Position numbers and translations under genes: made by a program. A model generated the notes under the pieces. The model did no database searches. It was given only the letters and a program-made list of their open reading frames with translations, and was not told where the DNA came from. A stretch of DNA of 64,000 nucleotides from Rhodoferax sp. (GTDB taxonomy: Bacteria; Pseudomonadota; Gammaproteobacteria; Burkholderiales; Burkholderiaceae_C): assembly GCA_031291305.1 (NCBI GenBank), contig JARLJH010000058.1, positions 62,001 through 126,000 of the forward strand, written 5' to 3'. Within the stretch, counting starts at the first letter, position 1; every line of letters begins with the position of its first letter. This document shows positions 45,989-54,707 of this stretch, piece by piece.

Positions 45989-47281
45989 TTAGCGCATCCA
46001 CGCCACGGGTGCGGTGACGATCTGCGGGAACGCCACAAACAGCGCCAGAATCAAGATGTAAGTGATCAGGAACGGGCTGATGCCGCGGACCACGCTGTGC
46101 AGCGGCATGCGCCCCACGCTGGCCACTACGTTGAGCACCGTGCCCACGGGCGGCGTGATCAGGCCGATGGAGCCATTGAGCACAAACATCAGACCGAAAT
46201 ACACCGGATCAATGCCCGCCTTGACGGCGATGGGCAACATCACCGGCGAGAAGATCAGGATGGTGGGCGTCAGGTCCAGTGACGTGCCGACCACGATCAG
46301 CACCAGCATCATCACCACCATCAACAGTTTGGGGCTTTCCACCAGCGGCCCGAGCCAGCCGGTCAGCACATTGGGCAGGTCGGCCAGCGTCACCATGTAG
46401 CTGGCCACCTGCGCACCCGCGCACAAAAACATCACGATGGCGGTGGTTCTGGAAGCGCGAACCAGCACGTCATACACCTGCACGAACTTCATTTCGCGGT
46501 GCACAAACAGTGAAATCACCAGCGCGTAGAACGCTGCCACCACCGCAGCCTCGGTCGGCGTGAACAGGCCTGACTTCATGCCGCCAATGATGATGACGGG
46601 CATCAGCAGCGCCCAGAAGGCTTTCAGAGTTGCAGTGAATCGGGCGCGCATGGACAGGGCTTCACCTTTTGGCAGATCCAGCCCGCGCAGCACCAGCTTC
46701 CACGCCACGATCAGCCCGACGCCCATGATGAGGCCGGGGACGATGCCTGACAGGAACAGTGACGAGATTGAGGTGTTGGTGGTCACGCCGTAAATGATGA
46801 ATGGCATGCTCGGCGGAATGATGGGGGCGATGATGCCGCCTGCGCCAATCAGGCCAGCCGACGTCTGCAACGGGTAGCCCTGCTTGCGCATCATCGGCAA
46901 CAGAATGGTCGCCAGCGCTGCCGTATCAGCCAGCGCTGAGCCGCTCATACTGGCCATCAACACCGCCGCGCCAATCGCCACAAAACCCAGACCGCCACGG
47001 ATGTGCCCGACCCAAGCCTGCGCCATGGTGATGATGCGCTGGCTGATGCCGCCCGCGTTCATCAATTCACCCGCCAGGATGAAAAACGGCACCGCCAGCA
47101 ACGGGAAACTGTCCACCCCGGCCACGAGGTTTTGCGCCAGCAATTGGGTGTCCCAAAAGCCCAGCACATAGGACATGGCGGCACCGGTGAGCACCAGCGC
47201 CAGTCCCATGTTCATGCCAACTCCGAGCAGCGACAACATGCCGCCGACAAAAACCAGAAATGCCAATCCTTCACTTGTCAT
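45989..47281 (-). CDS. dctM: TRAP transporter large permease DctM
   Basis: 430 residues, about twelve transmembrane helices. Family segments include VPFFILAGELMNAGGISQRI, SMSGSALADTAALATILLPMM, GIIAPIIPPSMPFIIYG and FGLMFVLNGSIGLITPPVGTVLN. It forms the Na+-driven membrane unit with DctQ, fed by DctP. It lies 6 bp after dctQ and 54 bp before dctP, a gap that holds the strong dctP ribosome binding site. Confidence 0.96.
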   Translation of the reverse strand: MTSEGLAFLVFVGGMLSLLGVGMNMGLALVLTGAAMSYVLGFWDTQLLAQNLVAGVDSFPLLAVPFFILAGELMNAGGISQRIITMAQAWVGHIRGGLGFVAIGAAVLMASMSGSALADTAALATILLPMMRKQGYPLQTSAGLIGAGGIIAPIIPPSMPFIIYGVTTNTSISSLFLSGIVPGLIMGVGLIVAWKLVLRGLDLPKGEALSMRARFTATLKAFWALLMPVIIIGGMKSGLFTPTEAAVVAAFYALVISLFVHREMKFVQVYDVLVRASRTTAIVMFLCAGAQVASYMVTLADLPNVLTGWLGPLVESPKLLMVVMMLVLIVVGTSLDLTPTILIFSPVMLPIAVKAGIDPVYFGLMFVLNGSIGLITPPVGTVLNVVASVGRMPLHSVVRGISPFLITYILILALFVAFPQIVTAPVAWMR

Positions 47282-47287
47282 GATGCT

Positions 47288-47800
47288 TTACTCCGCTTGC
47301 GCGCCGAACCCGAAGTGCAACGGGGTGCGTTTGATCAGTTCAACGAGTGCCATGATGCCGATGGCTGTGGTGCATAGAAATGCGGGCAAGGGCAGCAACG
47401 CCGTGGGGTAATGCAACACCACCGAGTGACTGTCCAAACCCACCACCACCTGCTGCCAGGCGCCCCAGGCAACCAGCACACAGGCACCCAGAACCAACAA
47501 TCGGATCAGCACAGTGACACCCGCCATGGCACGCGGTTTTTTGCGTAGCAGGCCTACCAGACTGGTGAACACCATGTGCTCACCCGCCGGATAGGCTGCG
47601 GTGGCTCCGATGAACACCATCCACACAAACAACAGGCGCGAGAGTTCCTCGCTGGCCGCTATGCCGCTGCCAAACCCGTAGCGCAGAACCACATTGACAA
47701 ACACCGACATCGCCATCACACCCAGGCAAATGGCCATCAAGGCGCTGCTCAAACGCCGGAACGCGCTCTCGGTCACGGGATGCTGTACTTCTGTTGTCAT
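47288..47800 (-). CDS. dctQ: TRAP transporter small permease DctQ
   Basis: 170 residues with four predicted helices. The signature region SEELSRLLFVWMVFIGATAAYPAGEHM matches the DctQ family. It pairs with DctM to form the TRAP membrane complex. Its ATG overlaps the gntK stop (47,797-47,800), indicating translational coupling to the kinase. Confidence 0.94.
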   Translation of the reverse strand: MTTEVQHPVTESAFRRLSSALMAICLGVMAMSVFVNVVLRYGFGSGIAASEELSRLLFVWMVFIGATAAYPAGEHMVFTSLVGLLRKKPRAMAGVTVLIRLLVLGACVLVAWGAWQQVVVGLDSHSVVLHYPTALLPLPAFLCTTAIGIMALVELIKRTPLHFGFGAQAE

Positions 47801-48306
47801 GTCAGTTCCTTGGTTGTCAGCCAGGCTGCGACCTCGGCTTGTAATTGGGAAAGGGGGGCCATCGCATCCAGCGTCAGCACACCGGGCTCGCCGGTCGGCA
47901 ACTGCAGGGTAGCGAACTGGCTATCCACCAATTTGCTGGAGAAGAAATGCGCCTGGCCACGCGACGCGACGCGGGCTTGGGCGTCTTCGCGGCTGATCTG
48001 CAGAAAGGCAAAGCGCAAGCCGGGCGCAGCCTGACGCAGATGATCGCGGTAAGCCTTTTTGAGTGCCGAGCAGGTCAGCACGATGCCACCAGGGTGCTGG
48101 CGCAACTGATCACACAGCCGGTCCAGCCAACCCGCGCGGTCGTCGTCAGTCAGCGCAATGCCCTGACTCATTTTCTGGCGACTCTCTGGGCTGTGAAAGT
48201 CATCGCCTTCCACCAGCGGCAAGTGCATGGCCTGGGCCAGCACACCGCCCAAACTGGACTTGCCACAACCAGCCACACCCATGATCACAATTGAAGTGTT
48301 CATCAT
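47797..48306 (-). CDS. gntK: Gluconokinase
   Basis: A P-loop kinase of about 169 residues phosphorylating gluconate to 6-phosphogluconate. Walker A GVAGCGKSS is near residues 10-18, VEGDDFHSPESRQKMSQGIALTDDDR is the gluconokinase signature and VLTCSALKKAYRDHLR follows. The start is placed at 48,306 (MMNTSIVIMG); in-frame upstream codons to 48,348 would read through the operator. First gene of the operon, with the operator 6-20 bp upstream of its start. Confidence 0.95.
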   Translation of the reverse strand: MMNTSIVIMGVAGCGKSSLGGVLAQAMHLPLVEGDDFHSPESRQKMSQGIALTDDDRAGWLDRLCDQLRQHPGGIVLTCSALKKAYRDHLRQAAPGLRFAFLQISREDAQARVASRGQAHFFSSKLVDSQFATLQLPTGEPGVLTLDAMAPLSQLQAEVAAWLTTKELT

Positions 48307-48311
48307 TGTTA

Positions 48312-48325
48312 GGATAGCGCTATCC
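48312..48325. promoter_or_regulatory. Operator GGATAGCGCTATCC in front of gntK
   Basis: A perfect 14-bp palindrome with central CG, the form bound by LacI/GalR-family repressors, immediately upstream of the gntK start. An identical copy lies at 48,424-48,437, with centres 112 bp apart. Confidence 0.85.
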
Positions 48326-48423
48326 ATGCGTGTTAAATAAAAAGTCAATGTCGAATGCCAGGCTTGATCAAGGGCCCCTTGGGACCCGGGAAAGTGATTA
48401 AGATTGACTTGACGATGACTTTT

Positions 48424-48437
48424 GGATAGCGCTATCC
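48424..48437. promoter_or_regulatory. Operator GGATAGCGCTATCC in front of the LacI-family gene
   Basis: Identical to the palindrome at 48,312-48,325, located 39 bp before the regulator ATG. The pair on the divergent region suggests autoregulation and possible looping. Confidence 0.85.
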
Positions 48438-48475
48438 TAACGCCAGCTTATTTGCCCCGTATTAGTATTTACCCT

Positions 48476-49510
48476 ATGTCATCGACAAAAAAATCAAGCC
48501 CCCGATCCCGCGCCACCGGTCGCGTCACGCTGGCCGATGTGGCACGGCTGGCGCAGGTGAGCCCCATCACTGTGTCCCGCGCGCTGCGCGGTGAGCGTGC
48601 CGTGGACGCGCTGCTGGTGGCCCGCGTCCAAGCGGCAGCCAATGAACTGGGCTATGTGCCCGACCCCGCAGCCCGCGCGCTGGCCTCGCGTCATAGCGCA
48701 CAGGTGGTGGTGTTGATTCCGCTGCTGTCCAACGCGCTGTTTGTCGATGTGCTGGAAGCCGTGCAGCGCACGCTACGTCCGGCTGGCTACCAGATGCTGA
48801 TGGGTGTGACCCACTACAACGCCGATGAAGAAGAAAACCTGTTGCGCGAGCTGCTGCAACACCGCCCGGCCGGGTTGCTGGTCACCGGTTTCGAGCGCAA
48901 CGATGCCACCCGCCAGATGATGACCGCAAGTGGCGTGCCCTGCGTGCACCTGATGGAGTCATCGGGTGCTGAGGGGGTTTACAGCGTTGGCTTTTCGCAA
49001 ACGGATGCCGGGGCCGAAATGACGCGGCATTTGCTGCAACGCGGCAAAAAGCGCATTGCCTTTGCGGGTGCCCAGCTCGACCCCCGCACGATGCAGCGCC
49101 TGACGGGTTGGCGCGAGGAACTCACGCGGGCTGACCGGTACGAGCCTCAACTGGAGTGGCTCAACCCCGCACCTTCCTCTATGGCACTGGGCGGCGACAT
49201 GCTGGCGCAGATTCTGCAGGCGCAGCCCGACGTTGATGCGATCTTTTTCAACAACGATGACCTGGCACAAGGCGCGCTTCTGGCCGCGCTACGCCTTGGC
49301 TTTCAGGTTCCACAGAGGGTTGCCATCGCCGGCTTCAACGACCTGACCGGCAGCGACCAGATGCTGCCCACTCTGACCACCGTGCACACACCGCGCAGAG
49401 AGATTGGCAGTGCCGCAGCCAGCATGCTGGTGGCGCTGATGGACGGCGAAACCGTGCCCTCGCCAAGCATTGATCTGGGTTACCGGCTGGTGGTGCGCGA
49501 TAGCACCTGA
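48476..49510 (+). CDS. gntR: LacI-family repressor of the gluconate/TRAP operon
   Basis: 344 residues. The N-terminal helix-turn-helix and hinge read VTLADVARLAQVSPITVSRALRGERAVDALLVARVQAAANELGY over about 17-60, followed by a PBP-like effector domain (VVVLIPLLSNALF, GLLVTGFERND, VDAIFFNNDDLAQGAL, VAIAGFNDLTGSD). Similar to GntR-type gluconate repressors. It is divergent from gntK, with two identical operators between. The ATG at 48,476 is chosen because upstream codons to 48,422 would include the operator itself. Confidence 0.9.
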   Translation: MSSTKKSSPRSRATGRVTLADVARLAQVSPITVSRALRGERAVDALLVARVQAAANELGYVPDPAARALASRHSAQVVVLIPLLSNALFVDVLEAVQRTLRPAGYQMLMGVTHYNADEEENLLRELLQHRPAGLLVTGFERNDATRQMMTASGVPCVHLMESSGAEGVYSVGFSQTDAGAEMTRHLLQRGKKRIAFAGAQLDPRTMQRLTGWREELTRADRYEPQLEWLNPAPSSMALGGDMLAQILQAQPDVDAIFFNNDDLAQGALLAALRLGFQVPQRVAIAGFNDLTGSDQMLPTLTTVHTPRREIGSAAASMLVALMDGETVPSPSIDLGYRLVVRDST

Positions 49511-49524
49511 CCTGAAAATGTAAG

Positions 49525-49565
49525 AAATAAGCCGCTAGCCCTCGTGGATAAATGGCTTATAGCGG
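49525..49565. repeat. Dispersed palindromic repeat copy
   Basis: AAGCCGCTAGCCCTCGTGG then ATAAATGGCTTATAGCGG, between the repressor stop and the DUF3334 gene. A diverged copy of the common family. Confidence 0.6.
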
Positions 49566-49596
49566 TACATTCGCCTTTTCATTGGAGAGATAGAAC

Positions 49597-50304
49597 ATGA
49601 CCAAGAAAGGGCAAAAAAGTCCCGTGGTATACAGCACCGAAGACTTGCTGACCAGCCTGTGCAATTCAGTCACCCGGGTTTTGAACGTGGCCACCCAGTG
49701 CAACATCCACTACTCCGGTATGGTGCAGCGCATCACCAAAACCTGCCTCAAACCCGACATCGGTTGTTTTGTGCTGTTTGATGGCGGTTTCTCGGGCCTG
49801 GTGGTGCTGAACTTTTCGGCACAAACCGCCATGGAGCTTTATGAAAGCTACATGCTCAACATGGGCATGCCCAAGAGTGAACTGGCCAGTGCGCATACCT
49901 CGGATGACGTGGCCAACATCCTGGGCGAATTGATGAACCAGATCGTGGGCGACTTCACTGGCAAGGTGCGCAGAGAACTACAAACCCACATCACCCAGAA
50001 CCAACCCAAGATGCTGGTGCTGAACAAACAGGTGTTGTTGAGCATCGACACCCACCTGGACCAGCCTGAAGTGCGACGCGTGACCTTTTACACCGGGCAC
50101 AACAACATTTTTTACCTGGAACTGGCCACTGACCGGACTGAGTTCATCAAGCTGCATGACTTTGAGGCCACCGAAGCCCCCAATCCCGATGAACTGATCG
50201 CCCAGACCACCTCAGACATGCTGGTGAGCGCCGAGCTACCCGCCTCAGCAGACCAACCGCCCCAGGAAGACCACGACAGTCTGATGAAATCCCTGGGGTT
50301 CTAG
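49597..50304 (+). CDS. DUF3334 family protein (CheX-like)
   Basis: 235 residues. SPVVYSTEDLLTSLCNSVTRVL at the start, LKPDIGCFVLFDGGFSGLVVLNFSAQTAMELYE and DDVANILGELMNQIVGDFTGKVRREL match the DUF3334 pattern, which shares the fold of CheX-type phosphatases. The C-terminal ~50 residues are acidic and Pro-rich. No signal peptide. The role is not established; a signalling function is inferred from fold only. GGAGAG precedes the ATG. Confidence 0.82.
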   Translation: MTKKGQKSPVVYSTEDLLTSLCNSVTRVLNVATQCNIHYSGMVQRITKTCLKPDIGCFVLFDGGFSGLVVLNFSAQTAMELYESYMLNMGMPKSELASAHTSDDVANILGELMNQIVGDFTGKVRRELQTHITQNQPKMLVLNKQVLLSIDTHLDQPEVRRVTFYTGHNNIFYLELATDRTEFIKLHDFEATEAPNPDELIAQTTSDMLVSAELPASADQPPQEDHDSLMKSLGF

Positions 50305-50324
50305 GCACAATCCAGGTAGATTTT

Positions 50325-50391
50325 TAGATAAAATCAGCCTGTAGCCCCCATAAACAAAGGGTAATGCGCTATAACTTTCGCATTACCCTTT
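50325..50391. terminator. Bidirectional terminator-like hairpin built on a dispersed repeat
   Basis: A dispersed-repeat copy (50,325-50,375) is extended by a perfect 13-bp stem: AAAGGGTAATGCG (50,356-50,368) with CGCATTACCCTTT (50,379-50,391), loop of 10 nt. It lies between convergent DUF3334 and RhtB-type genes, and would act as a hairpin for either strand. Only short T-runs follow. Confidence 0.6.
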
Positions 50392-50418
50392 ACATCCCCA
50401 GCTAACAAGCAGGAAAAA

Positions 50419-51048
50419 TCAAACGGCCCGCTTGAACAGCGCCAACAGTGACCCAGCCACCACAAACAGACTGCCAAAGGTACGATTCATGGCACGGATG
50501 TGCGACGGCTCCTTGAGCGCGCCCAGCACGCGCGAGGCCAGCGCGGTGTAGCCCGACATCACCACCATGTCGGTAAAGGCCAACGTGGCACCGATGATCA
50601 GGTATTGCGGTGTCAATGGATGCTGCACATTGATGAACTGCGGCACCACCGCCAGCAAAAACACTGTGCCCTTGGGGTTGACCACATTGATCATCCAGCC
50701 TTTGAGAATCAACGCGCGCTGGGTCACCACTTCACCGGTGTCTGACAGCGCCACCATCGGCCGCGCTGGCGCGCGCCACTGCTGAATGCCCAGCCATACC
50801 AGATAGGCTACACCCAGCCACTTAACCACGGTGAACGCCGCGCTGGAGGTGGCCATCAGCGCCCCCAGGCCGACGCCGACGATCAGCAACTGCGACCAGA
50901 TGCCCAGCACCAACCCGAAGATCGTCACATAACCGTATTTGAAACCGTGGTTAAGCCCGGCGCTCATGGAGGCGATGGCCCCCGGTCCGGGAGAGATGCT
51001 GATGGCCCAGGAGGCCGCGAAGAAAGTGAGCCAGGTAGAAAGTTCCAT
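50419..51048 (-). CDS. LysE/RhtB-family amino-acid exporter
   Basis: 209 residues, six predicted helices. The N-terminal SPGPGAIASMSAGLNHGFKYG is the RhtB signature (P-G-P), followed by LGVAYLVWLGIQQWR and NVVNPKGTVFLLAVVPQF. Members export homoserine, threonine or related amino acids. Single gene, convergent with DUF3334. The 117 bp up to the mdcB stop hold nothing recognised. Confidence 0.92.
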   Translation of the reverse strand: MELSTWLTFFAASWAISISPGPGAIASMSAGLNHGFKYGYVTIFGLVLGIWSQLLIVGVGLGALMATSSAAFTVVKWLGVAYLVWLGIQQWRAPARPMVALSDTGEVVTQRALILKGWMINVVNPKGTVFLLAVVPQFINVQHPLTPQYLIIGATLAFTDMVVMSGYTALASRVLGALKEPSHIRAMNRTFGSLFVVAGSLLALFKRAV

Positions 51049-51165
51049 GGCTTGAGTCTAGCCCAGGCAAAAAAAAACATCATCGCGGGGCCACTGCTGG
51101 GCTTGCTGGACCAGCGCCACTGGGCGGATGCAGCATTAGTGCGGCGCTCACCTGGCCAGTGGTGG

Positions 51166-52065
51166 TCATTCAACAGACGCAAGGTCTTGCGCTAAAGCCG
51201 GACTCGCCGCTTTCTGAACGTCGCCAATGACCAACTCAAAGGCGTCGAGAAATAGCGCCGCAGCCAGCAAGTCTGCCGCGCCACCGGGCGATGCGTTATG
51301 TGCCAGCATCGTCTGTTCAAGCCGTGCCAACAACTCTCGCCCCGTGGGTGAACCTGTGCCACCGGCGTCGCCGATCGCATGGGCAAGTGTCTGCACAGCA
51401 AATAACGCCGACTCGCCGCCACGCGACAGAACGCATGTGTCCGGCAACGACGACATGATCGACACGAGTGCATCAAGTCGCGCCGTCGTTTCCGATTTGC
51501 CTTTGGCACGACTGGCACGCAAAACCGGCAAAGCCAGGTCGATGACATGGGGGAAACCCAGTTGCGCTTCGCCGCGAGCACCGCTGACGCCATAACGCGC
51601 GCGGACTCTCTCACCATTGCTGCGCCGTGGCAGACAGTATTGATCGGGCAGCTCGGCGATGTGAGACGCTCGAAGCGCAACATGGGCCGCTTGCCAGTCC
51701 GCTGGATCCATGGATGCTGCGGCGCAGAGCAAACCGATTGCCCAAATCGCACCGCGATGGGTGTTGACCCCGGCGGTTGCAGCCATCATGGCAACCTCCG
51801 CGTCCCTGCCAATGCGTCCTAATTCCTCACGCAAATGCAGGTCCGCCCGAGCCCCCCTGGCGACAGCACTCATTTCTACAAAAGCCGGCCGCAATGCCTG
51901 TGCCGAACGCAGCATGAGCGACAGATTCAGGTCGTGATGTGCACCGTTACCACGGCGATCAACCAACCCTGGTTTGGGGGTTAGTTCAGCCTCATCGACC
52001 AAGGCACGCACAGCCAAATCGGCGATACGTTGCGGCAACGAGCTGTTCAGGATGATGGGGTTCAT
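51166..52065 (-). CDS. mdcB: Triphosphoribosyl-dephospho-CoA synthase MdcB
   Basis: 299 residues. Makes the prosthetic group precursor of the malonate decarboxylase acyl carrier protein from dephospho-CoA and ATP. ELTPKPGLVDRRGNGAHHDL and GVNTHRGAIWAIG are the CitG/MdcB signatures, and SPGGAADLLAAALFL is the C-terminal motif. ATG at 52,065 is chosen over an open extension to 52,104 that overlaps mdcH. Last gene of the operon, 10 bp after mdcH. Confidence 0.94.
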   Translation of the reverse strand: MNPIILNSSLPQRIADLAVRALVDEAELTPKPGLVDRRGNGAHHDLNLSLMLRSAQALRPAFVEMSAVARGARADLHLREELGRIGRDAEVAMMAATAGVNTHRGAIWAIGLLCAAASMDPADWQAAHVALRASHIAELPDQYCLPRRSNGERVRARYGVSGARGEAQLGFPHVIDLALPVLRASRAKGKSETTARLDALVSIMSSLPDTCVLSRGGESALFAVQTLAHAIGDAGGTGSPTGRELLARLEQTMLAHNASPGGAADLLAAALFLDAFELVIGDVQKAASPALAQDLASVE

Positions 52066-52075
52066 TGTCGGCCTC

Positions 52076-53014
52076 TCAAGCGGAGTTCTCGTTTTCACGT
52101 GCACACAAGGACTGAAGGGTGTCCAGCCGGGTGGCCGCTGCCGCCAGCGCCAGCCCGTCGTCGGCGAACAAACGCGACGTGAGTTTGGTCAACACCTCTC
52201 CGGGCGGCATCTCCAGTGCCAGCCGCATACCACGCTCATAAGCCAGTGATGAAGCGTCGTGCCAATGCACGGGACGCGCCATGTTGTAGGCCAGATCGTC
52301 ACCAATGGCCGCTGGCGTGAACAAAGCACGGGCCCGACTGGCGCTGATGTAGCAGATACGCGCGGGCTGCAGCGTTGTGGCGGTGATCGATTGCGCCAGT
52401 TGCCGTGCCGCATCATCCAGCAGTGCGCAGTGTGATGGCACGCTGATGGCAATGCGCTTGCAATGTGAGGCATGCGCCGCCAGCGCCAATTCCGCAACCC
52501 GTTGCATGCCAACTTCGTGACCGGCAACAACAATCTGGTCGGGGGCATTGATGTTGGCGACAAACAACGGATGCTGTACGGTGAACGCCTGCTCAACAAG
52601 CGCTGCCACCTGATAGCGGTCCAAGCCAATGACCGCGGTCATCCCGTAATCATGCGGGAATGCCGTTTCCATCAGGCTGCCACGCAGACTGACCAGACGG
52701 ACCGCATCGGTGAAGTCGAGCGCGCCAGCGACGACAGCGGCGGGGAAAGCACCAATCGACAGACCAAGCAACATGTCCGGTCGACAACCTTCCGCGATCA
52801 ACATGCGGGCAAAGGCCACGCCAGAGGTCAGCAGGCAAAGCTGGACGGCGCGCGACGAAGCAAGCGCCGCAGCGCTGTCCAGAGACAGCAGGTCTTCACC
52901 AAGGGTCTCGCTGGCAATGCTCAGCGTCGAACGAATTTCCGCATGCGCCGGCAAGCGGTGCAGCATGCCGGGCTCTTGTGCGCCCTGTCCGGGGAAGGTA
53001 AAAGCGATGCTCAC
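52076..53014 (-). CDS. mdcH: Malonate decarboxylase malonyl transferase MdcH
   Basis: 312 residues of the FabD-like acyltransferase fold. FTFPGQGAQEPGML opens the protein and GLSIGAFPAAVV holds the nucleophile Ser; SVPSHCALL carries the active His. It loads malonyl from malonyl-CoA onto the carrier protein for priming. The GTG at 53,014 overlaps the mdcG stop (GTGA) and gives the family N-terminus; an open extension to 53,041 is less likely. Confidence 0.94.
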   Translation of the reverse strand: MSIAFTFPGQGAQEPGMLHRLPAHAEIRSTLSIASETLGEDLLSLDSAAALASSRAVQLCLLTSGVAFARMLIAEGCRPDMLLGLSIGAFPAAVVAGALDFTDAVRLVSLRGSLMETAFPHDYGMTAVIGLDRYQVAALVEQAFTVQHPLFVANINAPDQIVVAGHEVGMQRVAELALAAHASHCKRIAISVPSHCALLDDAARQLAQSITATTLQPARICYISASRARALFTPAAIGDDLAYNMARPVHWHDASSLAYERGMRLALEMPPGEVLTKLTSRLFADDGLALAAAATRLDTLQSLCARENENSA

Positions 53015-53649
53015 GGTTGTTCTTTCTCGTCGCACTGCCAAGGATTGGCCACCAGACAGGGGCCACGCGCTGTTTTCAGCAGCATCCGACGCTCACCACG
53101 TGCCCATTCGGCCAACGCGACAGCGCCATACGGCGTTTCCATCTGCACGTCACAACGCACCGGCAGTTCGGCAAAGAGGCGCAACAAAGGAGCTATCTCC
53201 ACACGATTGGGTTCTTGCGGGAAGCGCATGACGATATCGAGATCGCTATCGACGCGCACCACCGGCAAGCCCGTTGCCAACTGGAAACCAACACTGCCGG
53301 TCGGACCCCACGCGTAGTGATCCGCGAGGCTGCTGCGTAGCGTGGACAGACTTGCGATCGCGGGTAACGTCAGGTCTATGGCACCGAGCCGCTGCAGCAG
53401 TGATTCCGGCGTTGCCACGCGAACGATGGCAGCCTTTGGCAGAACCCCTCCCAGCCGTTGCGCCCGCGAATAGCCCCGAAGTCCGACGGCAATCTCGTTG
53501 CTGCTCGCCACAGCGCGACGTACAACCGCCGGGCGTTGTTCGCGCAGCACCGCCACCGCCCAGTCAGGTAGCGGCTCGGCCCACTGGAAACTGCTACTGG
53601 TGTCAAACCAGAGCAGGTCATGTGCGCGCAGTGACGAGGTAGAACACAT
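53011..53649 (-). CDS. mdcG: Phosphoribosyl-dephospho-CoA transferase MdcG
   Basis: 212 residues. Attaches the prosthetic group to a Ser of MdcC. GPTGSVGFQLATG and the nucleotidyltransferase metal motif DSDLDIVMR are visible in the second half; HDLLWFD at the start is typical. Overlaps mdcH by 4 bp and lies 8 bp after the transporter gene. Confidence 0.93.
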   Translation of the reverse strand: MCSTSSLRAHDLLWFDTSSSFQWAEPLPDWAVAVLREQRPAVVRRAVASSNEIAVGLRGYSRAQRLGGVLPKAAIVRVATPESLLQRLGAIDLTLPAIASLSTLRSSLADHYAWGPTGSVGFQLATGLPVVRVDSDLDIVMRFPQEPNRVEIAPLLRLFAELPVRCDVQMETPYGAVALAEWARGERRMLLKTARGPCLVANPWQCDEKEQP

Positions 53650-53657
53650 GGTGCCAG

Positions 53658-54638
53658 TTAGAGTGGTGCGACCATGCCCGCCGTCAGCATGATGAACAGC
53701 GGAATGGTGAAGATAAAGGCACCGGTACTGACCAGCAAGCTTCCTTCTGCGTCGGGCGACTGGACACCAAAACGGTTGCCAAAAACGACCCCGAAGAAAC
53801 CGGCAGACAGGGCAATGAGCAAAATGCCAGCACGTCCAACCACCGGATCAATACCGAACAGTAGAACCAAGCCCCAGGCGACAAAAGGTTGCGCAACGTT
53901 CTTGATCAGTGCACCGAACAGGACCGGCCCGTTGATTTTCAACTTACGAGCGGAGAGGATTACGCCGGTGAGGAACAAGGCCGCGGCCAGCGCGGCGGCG
54001 CCAAGCGGGCGCAGCGAGATGAGCAACAGATTCGGCGCCTTCATGTCGAGAGCACCGAGTACCGCAGAACCGAGGACACCAATCAGTGGGCCAAAAACGA
54101 TGGGCTTCTTGAAGGACAGGTAGATGAGCTTGGGCAACAGTGTCGCCATCGAGGCTTGCTCGCCGCGTTGTTTGGCCTTACCAGCTTCGAGGATCATCAG
54201 GCAGAACGGCGTCATCAGCACGGCTCCACAGGAGATGGCGACAGCAACGCTGAGCGAGATGCCGGTGCCTTCCCCAAATGCGCCGTTAAGAATCGGCAGC
54301 CCGAGCGCAGCGTAGTTGGGCAGGCCAACTGTCAGCGCGAGAACGGCCGAATCCTGCGAAGATTTGCCGGACACCTTGACCGAAATGAAGTAGATCAGCG
54401 CGTAAGCGACCCACATCGATAACGTCAGTATGAGGATCAACGGAGCCTGCTTGACAATCCCAGCCCAGGGTGTCTGCACTGTGGCCAGGAACAGTGCGCC
54501 TGGCAGCGCAAAGTCCATCAGGAAGATATTCAACAGTGAAACGTTGCTGTTATCGACAAGCTTCGATTTGCCTGCCCAGAAGCCTAGCAGCATGATCACG
54601 AAGATCGGCGCTAGGGCCTTGATGATGATATCCGTCAT
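53658..54638 (-). CDS. mdcF: Malonate transporter, AEC family (MdcF type)
   Basis: 326 residues and about ten helices in two halves; MDFALPGALFLATVQ, LTVGLPNYAALGLPIL and ALSAGFFGVVFGNRFG are AEC (auxin efflux carrier) family features. Its position inside the operon between mdcE and mdcG, as in Klebsiella, supports malonate uptake. A strong TTAGGAGA site precedes the ATG. Confidence 0.92.
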   Translation of the reverse strand: MTDIIIKALAPIFVIMLLGFWAGKSKLVDNSNVSLLNIFLMDFALPGALFLATVQTPWAGIVKQAPLILILTLSMWVAYALIYFISVKVSGKSSQDSAVLALTVGLPNYAALGLPILNGAFGEGTGISLSVAVAISCGAVLMTPFCLMILEAGKAKQRGEQASMATLLPKLIYLSFKKPIVFGPLIGVLGSAVLGALDMKAPNLLLISLRPLGAAALAAALFLTGVILSARKLKINGPVLFGALIKNVAQPFVAWGLVLLFGIDPVVGRAGILLIALSAGFFGVVFGNRFGVQSPDAEGSLLVSTGAFIFTIPLFIMLTAGMVAPL

Positions 54639-54707
54639 TAAATTTCTCCTAAAGATTGAGATGCATTTGTGTTATTTCGATGGACTGGCTAGGCCAGTCC
54701 GGGGTGA

